DNA from: a virus
Reading direction: 5' to 3' (one strand)
Length of the DNA stretch: 29,446 bases
Virus record (IMG/VR): IMGVR_UViG_3300044997_000826
Span: 1-29,446 of that record
Part shown: in pieces, positions 14,687 to 21,897 of the stretch
How the letters are laid out: each line of letters starts with the position of its first letter
Numbering within the stretch: position 1 is the first letter of the stretch
Translations under genes and position numbers: made by a program
Notes under the pieces: generated by a model
Told to the model about the DNA's origin: nothing
The model's database searches: none
The model's input: only the letters and a program-made list of their open reading frames with translations

Positions 14687-15865
14687 ATGAAAAAAATAGT
14701 CATAAGAGGTCCTGCATTAACTCAGTCAGGATATGGCGTGCACTGTAGACAGGTCGCAACGTGGCTTTTGTCGAAACCCGACCTCGACGTCAAATTTCAG
14801 ATTCTACCATGGGGAGATACTCCTTGGATATTAGATAAAAATGTCCAAGGAGGTTTAATAGACAAGATTGTAAAAAATTCTGTAGAGCTATCTGTGCCTA
14901 AAGAGAAACAGTACGATGTTTCTTTTCAATTACAACTACCAAATGAGTGGGATCCTTCTATCGCTAAATTTAACGTTGGTATGACGGCCGGCGTAGAGAC
15001 TGACGTTTGTAATCCTGCTTGGGTTGATGCTTGTAACAAGATGAATTTGATCATCGTTCCGTCAAAACACGCTGCTAATAGTTTAAAGAATGGTGGAAAA
15101 ATAGATGTTCCTATCGTCGTAGTTCCCGAGTCTTTTTGTGATGAAATACTTGAAGAAAATTTAGAAAATGATGACAACCACTTTCCTGAATTTTCTACTA
15201 ACTTTAATTTTTTAGTGTTCGGTCAAATTACGGGTGACAATCCATTTAACGATCGCAAAAATATTATGTTTACGATTAAGTGGCTTTGCGAAGTTTTTAA
15301 GGACGATAAAGACGTTGGAGTCGTAATAAAAACCAATATCGGTCGCAACACACCTATCGACCGCCGTCGAACGCATCAGTTGATAAAAATCCTAATTAAG
15401 GAATGTAGAAAAGGAGATTTTCCAAAAATACATCTGCTTCACGGAGAAATGTCTAATGCAGAAATTGCTACTCTTTATAAGCACAAACAAATAAAGGCGT
15501 TAGTGTCTTTAACTCGCGGCGAAGGATATGGACTACCGATTCTTGAGGCTGCGGCCAGTGGTTTACCAGTTATTGCGACTGGTTGGTCCGGTCACACCGA
15601 GTTTCTTAGTCACGGCAAATATATTTCAGTGTCTTATAATCTAAAGCACATACACTCCTCTAGGGTCGACAATAGAATATTCGTACCACAAGCCAAGTGG
15701 GCTGAAGTCATAGAAGAAGACTTCAAGAAAAAAATAGTAAAATTTAGGAATAGCCACTCGAAGCCCAAAGATTGGGCGATTGAATTAGCTTCTATTATAC
15801 AGAAAAAATATTCTTCTGAAGCCGTATTCAAGCTATACGATGAAACCACCAAAGAATTAATATGA
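14687..15865 (+). CDS. GT4-family glycosyltransferase
   Basis: This 392-residue GT-B enzyme follows its neighbour by one base and has a good ribosome-binding sequence (GGAG about eight bases before ATG). KIVIRGPALTQSGYGVHCRQ is the N-terminal glycine-rich loop, IIVPSKHAANSL and IVVVPESF are the linker, FLVFGQITG starts the donor domain with the ribose/phosphate-binding DRKN segment nearby, and SLTRGEGYGLPILEAAASGLP carries the E-x7-E motif, followed by TGWSGHTEFL. Like the preceding gene it is a complete GT4, but the two are divergent in sequence, so they are not a recent duplication. Its TGA overlaps the start of the small membrane-anchored protein as ATGA. Confidence 0.88.
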   Translation: MKKIVIRGPALTQSGYGVHCRQVATWLLSKPDLDVKFQILPWGDTPWILDKNVQGGLIDKIVKNSVELSVPKEKQYDVSFQLQLPNEWDPSIAKFNVGMTAGVETDVCNPAWVDACNKMNLIIVPSKHAANSLKNGGKIDVPIVVVPESFCDEILEENLENDDNHFPEFSTNFNFLVFGQITGDNPFNDRKNIMFTIKWLCEVFKDDKDVGVVIKTNIGRNTPIDRRRTHQLIKILIKECRKGDFPKIHLLHGEMSNAEIATLYKHKQIKALVSLTRGEGYGLPILEAAASGLPVIATGWSGHTEFLSHGKYISVSYNLKHIHSSRVDNRIFVPQAKWAEVIEEDFKKKIVKFRNSHSKPKDWAIELASIIQKKYSSEAVFKLYDETTKELI

Positions 15866-16158
15866 TTGTTTTAATCGTTGTTTTATCGATGGTTTGTAGC
15901 GCTTCTTCTTATGCCCTTTATCATAGCGTAAGAAGAAACTTTGAACTTATCGACTTATTAGAAGAAACTAATGAGCAAATAGAAGTTGCCATAGAGACAT
16001 TAGATCATTATTACAAGAGAATAGACAAAAAAAGCAAACTAGAATTATTTTCAGACGATCCTACGATTCGTGAATTAGTCGAAGACATGAAACAGGCACG
16101 CCGCGCAGTTTTACTAATTTCCGAAAAACTAACAGGAGAAAAAGTCGAAGAAAAATGA
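15862..16158 (+). CDS. Small single-pass membrane protein with helical cytoplasmic domain
   Basis: I do not recognise a named family. Residues 1-20 (MIVLIVVLSMVCSASSYALY) form one hydrophobic segment at the N-terminus, and the following 78 residues are charged and predicted helical (EETNEQIEVAIETLDHYYKR). The last part, DDPTIRELVEDMKQARRAVLLISEKL, resembles a conserved tail of small proteins found in marine T4-like phages. The sequence does not match a lipobox (SMVC). It may be anchored to the inner membrane with the helical part in the cytoplasm. It begins at an ATGA overlap with the glycosyltransferase and is followed after 30 bases by the sigma-like gene. Confidence 0.6.
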   Translation: MIVLIVVLSMVCSASSYALYHSVRRNFELIDLLEETNEQIEVAIETLDHYYKRIDKKSKLELFSDDPTIRELVEDMKQARRAVLLISEKLTGEKVEEK

Positions 16159-16188
16159 AGACACACTCGAGCAAGAAAGCCAATAAAA

Positions 16189-16932
16189 ATGACGAAAAAA
16201 GGCAAAGAAGAAAAAGACAAAAAACAAGAAAGAGTAAAAAAAGTTGATCCATTAAAATTATATTTCAACTCAGACACTCAGCGTGCGATTGTAGAATTTC
16301 AGGCAGCAATGGATAGAAAAGATAGGGATCGTCTTTATGTCGAAGAGATATTGCCGGCTTTCGAAAAGCTAGTAGAAAATCTCATTAATATTCATAAATT
16401 TGCTGGGCTTTATGATTCGTATGACGATCTAAAAAATGATTGTGTCAATTTTTTATTTGAAACTATATGCAAATTTGACGCGTCTAGAGGAACGAACGCA
16501 TTTTCTTATTTTAACGTTGTCGCTAAAAATTGGCTAATTATAAAAACCAAGCAAAAATCTCAAAAGTCAAAAAAGAATGTTAGTCTCGATGACCCCAGCC
16601 TTCTTTCTGCTCACGAAAAAATTATAGTAGAAGAACACAACGCGTTGCCATCTCAGGACTTATTTTTGGAAGGCCTAAAATCTTCAGAGTCTATAGCAAC
16701 AGTTCTCTATGAAATAAGAGAAAAGGTAAGAACTGAAAATGAATTGATGTGCATTAATTCGATTATAACGATATTCGAAAACATAGAAGAGATAGACCTG
16801 TTAAACAAAAATGCTATATTGTTATACATGCGAGAATTGTCAGGATTGAGTCCGAAGCAATTAACGACGACGATGCAGTCTATAAAAAAACACTACAAAA
16901 AAATTAAAGTAGAGCAAAGAAACGAGGTCTAA
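16189..16932 (+). CDS. Sigma-70 region 2-like protein, candidate phage late sigma factor (gp55-like)
   Basis: This 247-residue protein resembles the T4 gp55 class of divergent sigma factors. After a lysine-rich N-terminus, residues about 83-120 (DLKNDCVNFLFETICKFDASRGTNAFSYFNVVAKNWLI) correspond to sigma region 2.1-2.3, where the usual pattern is 'DL.qeg...l..a...FD..rG..F.tYa...i'. The remaining C-terminal part is helical with no clear region 4. In T4, gp55 with the sliding clamp directs late transcription, so a late-promoter role for the baseplate genes that follow is likely if the assignment holds. Assignment is from motif similarity only; it could be a diverged structural relative. The stop overlaps the next gene's start by one base (TAATG). 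Confidence 0.6.
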   Translation: MTKKGKEEKDKKQERVKKVDPLKLYFNSDTQRAIVEFQAAMDRKDRDRLYVEEILPAFEKLVENLINIHKFAGLYDSYDDLKNDCVNFLFETICKFDASRGTNAFSYFNVVAKNWLIIKTKQKSQKSKKNVSLDDPSLLSAHEKIIVEEHNALPSQDLFLEGLKSSESIATVLYEIREKVRTENELMCINSIITIFENIEEIDLLNKNAILLYMRELSGLSPKQLTTTMQSIKKHYKKIKVEQRNEV

Positions 16933-17288
16933 TGGAAACTTTACTTGAAGAATCTGAACTTAAATTAGAAAGTAAAGTAAGAGATTTTTCTAGTTTGCTA
17001 GACCAAATAGAGGGTTTATCAGATAAAAAGAAAAAATTGTGGAAAGAAATTTACGAAAACGCCATTAGTGATAGACAAAACGCGTATATTCTTTTTGCCA
17101 AATTGGTCAGTATAGTAGAAGATAAAAGTACGGAACACGCCGTGCATGGTAGATCGTTAGCCTCTTACATAGAAAAAATGAGCAAGGCGAACGATCAATT
17201 AATTAGACTCGCTGAATTAGTTGCTAAAGCAGAAAAAACTAATGATGAAATCGATCCTGAAGAAATGTTTAAGAAAATAAATGGATAA
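16932..17288 (+). CDS. Small helical protein, possible terminase small subunit (gp16-like)
   Basis: A 118-residue acidic, mainly helical protein. The central stretch AISDRQNAYILFAKLVSIV and the later HAVHGRSLASYIEKMSKANDQLIRLAEL share the pattern of the T4 gp16 family, where an 'A..F......H......L...M...N..I..L' helical array forms the oligomerising core of the small terminase. No DNA-binding motif is obvious. It overlaps the sigma-like gene by one base (TAATG) and precedes the spike-like gene by three bases. The large terminase is not in the window. I hold this as a possibility; a scaffold or regulator is also compatible. Confidence 0.4.
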   Translation: METLLEESELKLESKVRDFSSLLDQIEGLSDKKKKLWKEIYENAISDRQNAYILFAKLVSIVEDKSTEHAVHGRSLASYIEKMSKANDQLIRLAELVAKAEKTNDEIDPEEMFKKING

Positions 17289-17291
17289 TTT

Positions 17292-18821
17292 ATGCCGATA
17301 GATCCTCATGATGTATTAACAAAACTTTCCGAAGGTAAATTATCAAAACTAGACGAAAGAATTAAGTCGTACATCGTAGAGCCGCTGCCTACGTTTATGC
17401 GAATGATCGTATTGGACGTCATATCAGATCCATCGATTATTGACGATAACAAGATAGATTATTGGAAAAATGTATTAAAAGTTTCTAATTCAAGATTTGC
17501 TAAAATTTTACCTAGAAATTCTATCGTCGCACAACCGGCCAGCGTAGGGAAAACTAGAATCACCCCCGTAATGTTCGTGTTTCCATTTTTTCCGTCTCAT
17601 CTAGCGTTACCTTGTAAACCAGGCGAAATGATCTGGACTATGTTCGAAGATCCGAACGCTAGAATAAAAGAAATAGCCTACTGGTTTTGTAGGATAGCAG
17701 AACCTCACACAATTGACGACGTTAATCATACTCACCACGCTGCGCAGTTAAATGACTCCAGCGACGACAACATAAAAAAAGCGATGGAAGAAGGTAAACA
17801 AATAACCACGTATGAGTTGAGAAATGGAAAAACGCAAACGACAAAAGATGGCGTAAAATTTACCGCTAAAGACTCTAATACTTTGGAGTCTAAAGACGTA
17901 GAGGTGTTTGAAAAATTAATAACTCAAACCGACGCAGCTGCCTTAATGCAATACGAGTCAGTTCCTCGTTTTAGAAAAAGACCTGGCGACGTTGCCATAG
18001 AAGGCAGTAATAACACTTTAATAGTTTTGGGAACAGACAGGGCTAACACACTTGCAGACTATGAATTTATCGCGTCGCATCCTTCTAGAGGCATAATTCC
18101 TGCTATAGTTCGTGATTTTAGAGGTGCCGCCGGCGCGATAGATCTTGTAGCGGGTCGTGGAATGACGCCCTTTACTGGTGGAAGTTTTACTATCACAAAA
18201 AGAATTAATGATGACCAGGAATTAAAAAAAGAAATTATAAAAGATCTCACGACAATATCTCCGACCGAAGGTGATCCCGACTTTGCGCAAGATAGAAGTA
18301 GAATTTTAATTTCTCAGCGTACCTCGCCCGATCAAAACTTCGGTTTAAAAGAGTATCTTTTACGACAAACGCCATTACTACCAGTTTCCGATTCGTCTGA
18401 TGGCGATGCAGCGATAGTTATTAAATCTGATAAAATAAGAATAGTCGCAAGGTCTGATATATCTTTTATAGTGACTAATTACGCCGAAAGCAAATCTAGC
18501 GACGGTTCTGACATTAACATAAAAAATAGTGAACTTGATTCTAGCAAGTGGGCTTCAATCACGATAAGAAGAAATGGCGATATCATTTTTTCTCCAAGCG
18601 ACAAAGGAGTAATTAAATTGGGCGGCGAGGATGCGTCACAAGCAATTTTATGTACCGCATACCTCGCGAACAATAAAGGAGGCATGGTTAATGCTTCGCC
18701 TATCGCTACTACAGGAGGAGGATTCATCGGCACCTACGGCGACAACATCGATTCAAAAGCTGCAGAATTAAAACAAACGCCAGATTTAGGTACGTTTTCT
18801 ACCAAGGTTTTAATTAAATAA
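17292..18821 (+). CDS. Baseplate hub/spike-like structural protein (OB-like N-terminus, spike-like C-terminus)
   Basis: This 509-residue virion protein has an N-terminal part ending in VFPFFPSHLALPCKPGEMIW, then IAYWFCRIAEPHTIDDVNHTHH, which resembles the OB-fold start of contractile-tail spike proteins (gp5/VgrG-like). A middle region contains PGDVAIEGSNNTLIVLGTDRAN. The C-terminus has short strand repeats (WASITIRRNGDIIFSPSDKG, VIKLGGEDAS) suited to a beta-helical spike. I see no lysozyme domain, which in T4 gp5 sits between the two; the next gene carries a hydrolase domain instead. Position ahead of the gp25/gp6-like genes supports a baseplate role. The name is by analogy, not by a decisive motif. 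Confidence 0.55.
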   Translation: MPIDPHDVLTKLSEGKLSKLDERIKSYIVEPLPTFMRMIVLDVISDPSIIDDNKIDYWKNVLKVSNSRFAKILPRNSIVAQPASVGKTRITPVMFVFPFFPSHLALPCKPGEMIWTMFEDPNARIKEIAYWFCRIAEPHTIDDVNHTHHAAQLNDSSDDNIKKAMEEGKQITTYELRNGKTQTTKDGVKFTAKDSNTLESKDVEVFEKLITQTDAAALMQYESVPRFRKRPGDVAIEGSNNTLIVLGTDRANTLADYEFIASHPSRGIIPAIVRDFRGAAGAIDLVAGRGMTPFTGGSFTITKRINDDQELKKEIIKDLTTISPTEGDPDFAQDRSRILISQRTSPDQNFGLKEYLLRQTPLLPVSDSSDGDAAIVIKSDKIRIVARSDISFIVTNYAESKSSDGSDINIKNSELDSSKWASITIRRNGDIIFSPSDKGVIKLGGEDASQAILCTAYLANNKGGMVNASPIATTGGGFIGTYGDNIDSKAAELKQTPDLGTFSTKVLIK

Positions 18822-18822
18822 C

Positions 18823-21345
18823 ATGCCAATAATGGATGATTTGGGATTCATAACTGATGGAAGAGTCAGCATGGATCTTTTTTATCGATACATTGTAGAC
18901 CTAAAAAGAAAATTAAGAACGGGGAACGGTATATTTCAATCGTCCGAACTTGACGATTTTAAAACTCCTGCCAACGGATATGAAGCAGCACCGCTAGAAA
19001 ACTATTTAATATTTCCTGATTTTCATAGAATATGGGCACTGCGTTACACTAGAATGTTAGTGCAAATTAATTTGCCGAGTCAATTTAGACTAGTCCCTCA
19101 AGGCGTAATGCTATTAGATCCTACTGCGCTAGCTAAAGCTATGGGCTCTAAACAAATCGTCGAAGTAAAATTTCCAGATATATTCGATGAAATACAAGGA
19201 ATACCTGCTCAGCCAGGTGGTCCTGCTCCACCGACCATAGCAGACGTCATGGCGGGACAATCTGATAAAACTATAAAGTACTTCGAAAAGTATATGTCGA
19301 CGCTTAATCCCGTGGACCCTGAAGTTATAAAAAATCTTACATCTATAGTTACCGCGCCCCCGGCAGCACCTAACAAAAAATTTCCGAATCCTCAGCTCGC
19401 TAGATATGGATATGACGATCAAAGAAATTTTGAAAAAAATTTTTATGAAAGTCAAATAAAAACTCACGAAGCGCTAATGGCTGAAGCGCACGAGCTTTTG
19501 CCCGCTGCGTTAAACGAACTAGCATCTGACAGAGGTTGTAATACGGTATTAGAAAAGATATACACGACTGCTAAAAGCTATCAGTCAAAATCTTTACCAA
19601 CTAGCCAATTTGAAATTGCTGCGCAAGAAATATTGTTGCAACATCAAGTAAGACTGCAGTTCGCTATTTTGTTTGGAATGAACTTAGGTTACGGCGCAAT
19701 TCTTGACGCGCTTGTAAAAAAACCTGAACGTGATGGTGGCATCGGATTAGTTGATCCTTCTCAAACTGCGCAATCAATCATCGACGCGTATAGACAAACC
19801 ATAAAAACTAACAACAGCGATTCTACCAGTAATTCTCGAGGAGAAACGTCCAACGACCAAACAACGCAAGGATCTTTAAACAATAATACTACACAATCGT
19901 CGTCGGCTACAGCACCTTCTACTGAACAGCAACAACAATCCAGCGGTATTAATAGCGCAACGACCGAAGATACGTCGTATCCGCAAAAAGATCCAGGAAT
20001 TGACGCGGGCGAAAATGCCTCGACTGCCGCCAATGGTGGAACTGAAACTTCTTCAACCGCTACTCAAAACGCCGAAATTAAGCAAGTAAATGACGAGCAC
20101 ACGAACCAACAAGATCCTCAAAGTCCTCAGGGCTCTTCAGGACAACCTAGCTCAGTAGGTCAAGACGAAGTCGAGCGCGACGAGGATGGAAACCCTATTC
20201 CTTATCCAACGCCTCGTGTCGTAGAAGAAGATACGACGCCCGCCGCCCTGCCTTCACACGTAACAGGCATGACCTCATGGACTAATTTAGTCATAGCCGA
20301 GAAAAACGAAACCGCAGCAGCCACAGACGAAGCTGACGAAGATGCCCAGACACAAGAAGGCATGAATGCGAGCATAAGATATTCAAAAGTTCGGCAACGC
20401 GCAAGGTTCGTGATAGAAGGTTCTTTGGGTCCGAAGCCCCGCGAGAGCGATTACCAAAACTTGGTAAGCAATCCTAATAATCCAACGTTTAAGGGATTTA
20501 AAGGTGGCCGCGTCGACCCTCAATGGTTCCCGGGTCCAGCAGGAACGCAGCCTCCTTCGCCAGGAGCAGGATATAACGATGAAAGTGCTATTCGAAGTAA
20601 TATTAATGCAGCTAATTCTAGCAATAGCGTGCAAGCTATTGCAACGTCGTGCGGAAATTACGCTGGATGGTTGTTGCGCAACGTTATTTTTGACGTCGCC
20701 CATCCGTTTTCAAAAGTCAATTTAAGGTTTCCCGTCAACGCAGAGAACGACGCGAGAGCGAAAAGTGCGGGCTTTCCATTTCTTGGTAAAGCTGTAACGC
20801 AAGATGCAGACTACCTCGTCGGCGCGCCAGGATTCGCTAATTTAGGTTATTTCGCCGCAGCGTGCGGAGCTTGGAGAAATAGCGACGTGAGTAAAGGTGG
20901 CGTTACTAACGAGCAGTGTCAAAAAATGAGTCCCAAGTACGGAGACGTATTTTTGATTAGAGACAATCAAATTATTCGCCACACCGGTGTTTTTGTCGAT
21001 TGGTTACCCGCTGGTACAGGGACGGGTTTTTGTATAACAGCAGACGCCGGTGTTTCAAATGTTAACATACTTTATAGAGCATGGGCTAATGGCAAAACAG
21101 GAGATCAAAAAAATGATCTAAACGCTGCGGCGCAACAGATTATACCTAAAGCCGCAGAAGGAATGTGTTATTTAAAAAGGAATTTAACTTTTGAAATTGG
21201 TAAAGGGTGGAGCATACAAGGACAAGTCGATCAAGGCGATGAAGGTAATATGAGAATAATAATGGGATGGATTGATTTAGATTTATTAATCCCGGCTTTG
21301 GAAAAATACTTTGGCAATCAATATCCAAAGCCCAGTACCTACTGA
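18823..21345 (+). CDS. Virion protein with disordered linker and C-terminal CHAP/NlpC-like cysteine hydrolase domain
   Basis: This 840-residue protein has three parts. Residues 1-325 are a folded region with no family I know. Residues about 327-475 are a low-complexity linker rich in S, T, Q, N and later E/D/P (for example TTQSSSATAPSTEQQQQSSG), which should be disordered. Residues about 600-770 form a papain-like cysteine hydrolase: C610 in TSCGNYAGWLLR is the nucleophile candidate and H720 in IIRHTGVFVDW, preceded by GDVFLIRDN, is the histidine, as in CHAP/NlpC-P60 amidases and peptidases. The probable role is local peptidoglycan cutting during infection, supplied by the tail. The upstream spike-like protein lacks a lysozyme domain, so this protein may fill that function. 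It starts one base after the previous stop. Confidence 0.72.
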   Translation: MPIMDDLGFITDGRVSMDLFYRYIVDLKRKLRTGNGIFQSSELDDFKTPANGYEAAPLENYLIFPDFHRIWALRYTRMLVQINLPSQFRLVPQGVMLLDPTALAKAMGSKQIVEVKFPDIFDEIQGIPAQPGGPAPPTIADVMAGQSDKTIKYFEKYMSTLNPVDPEVIKNLTSIVTAPPAAPNKKFPNPQLARYGYDDQRNFEKNFYESQIKTHEALMAEAHELLPAALNELASDRGCNTVLEKIYTTAKSYQSKSLPTSQFEIAAQEILLQHQVRLQFAILFGMNLGYGAILDALVKKPERDGGIGLVDPSQTAQSIIDAYRQTIKTNNSDSTSNSRGETSNDQTTQGSLNNNTTQSSSATAPSTEQQQQSSGINSATTEDTSYPQKDPGIDAGENASTAANGGTETSSTATQNAEIKQVNDEHTNQQDPQSPQGSSGQPSSVGQDEVERDEDGNPIPYPTPRVVEEDTTPAALPSHVTGMTSWTNLVIAEKNETAAATDEADEDAQTQEGMNASIRYSKVRQRARFVIEGSLGPKPRESDYQNLVSNPNNPTFKGFKGGRVDPQWFPGPAGTQPPSPGAGYNDESAIRSNINAANSSNSVQAIATSCGNYAGWLLRNVIFDVAHPFSKVNLRFPVNAENDARAKSAGFPFLGKAVTQDADYLVGAPGFANLGYFAAACGAWRNSDVSKGGVTNEQCQKMSPKYGDVFLIRDNQIIRHTGVFVDWLPAGTGTGFCITADAGVSNVNILYRAWANGKTGDQKNDLNAAAQQIIPKAAEGMCYLKRNLTFEIGKGWSIQGQVDQGDEGNMRIIMGWIDLDLLIPALEKYFGNQYPKPSTY

Positions 21346-21407
21346 TTTGTCAAAAATTATTATAATGTTGTCCCAATATAGGCGATTGACAATACATAAA
21401 ATTGTAT
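21346..21407 (+). promoter_or_regulatory. AT-rich gap before baseplate gp25-like gene, candidate promoter
   Basis: This is the only clear break inside the structural gene block. It contains TATTATAATG with a TATAAT hexamer at 21361-21366, and TTGACA at 21386-21391 too close to the start codon to be a useful -35 box. A TTGTCA at 21347-21352 lies only eight bases from TATAAT. A phage late-type promoter recognised through the -10 region alone is possible. There is no convincing hairpin terminator and no Shine-Dalgarno sequence before ATG 21408. Confidence 0.25.
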
Positions 21408-21881
21408 ATGGCTACTACGATAAATTTTAAGAGCGTCGGCAGTACTGGACAACAATATGTTGCTGACATTCAATATCCTACGTTAACGCCTGTCGGTATA
21501 AAAACTCCTCTTAGACTAGGCAGTCGACATGGAATATTAGATATGTACACGAACGTCGCCGATACTGTTCACGACAATCTAAGAAACTTAATTCTAACTA
21601 ATTGGGGCGAAAGATTGGGTATATATTTTTTTGGAGCCAATTTAAGACCATTAACGACTGATTACTCAACGCAGGAAAATTTTGACTCTGAGGCGGTTAT
21701 TAGGATAAAGACCGCTGTTACTAGCTGGATGCCGTTCGTCAGTTTGATCGATTATGTGTCAGACATAGAAGATTTTAAAACGGGTTCTTCGGTCGCGCTA
21801 ATAAAAATAAAGATAACATATTCGATACCCACGTTGGGCGTTAACGACAAACAACTAAACGTAAATTTATTCGTATTATAA
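21408..21881 (+). CDS. Baseplate wedge protein, gp25-like (GPW/gp25 family)
   Basis: The 157-residue product matches the gp25/GpW lysozyme-like fold found in all contractile tails, where it helps form the baseplate inner ring with gp6 and gp53. The diagnostic stretch is VHDNLRNLILTNWGERLG, equivalent to the family's 'I..sI..lL.T..GeR.m...fG', followed by FFGANLRPL. The C-terminus ends in alternating strands (ALIKIKITYSIP). T4 gp25 is 132 residues, so this is slightly longer. I chose ATG 21408; a TTG at 21402 would add two residues only. The gp6-like gene follows after 16 bases, as in T4-like modules. Confidence 0.85.
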   Translation: MATTINFKSVGSTGQQYVADIQYPTLTPVGIKTPLRLGSRHGILDMYTNVADTVHDNLRNLILTNWGERLGIYFFGANLRPLTTDYSTQENFDSEAVIRIKTAVTSWMPFVSLIDYVSDIEDFKTGSSVALIKIKITYSIPTLGVNDKQLNVNLFVL

Positions 21882-21897
21882 TAGTGTAGGATAAAAA

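Noticed and set aside
19129-20033. Minus-strand open frames opposite the hydrolase-domain protein
   Set aside because: They are shadows of the 840-residue gene, with low-complexity translation caused by the linker.
21386-21410. TTGACA plus TATATG as a sigma-70-type promoter
   Set aside because: Spacing is only about 13 bases and the -10 candidate overlaps the gp25-like start codon.
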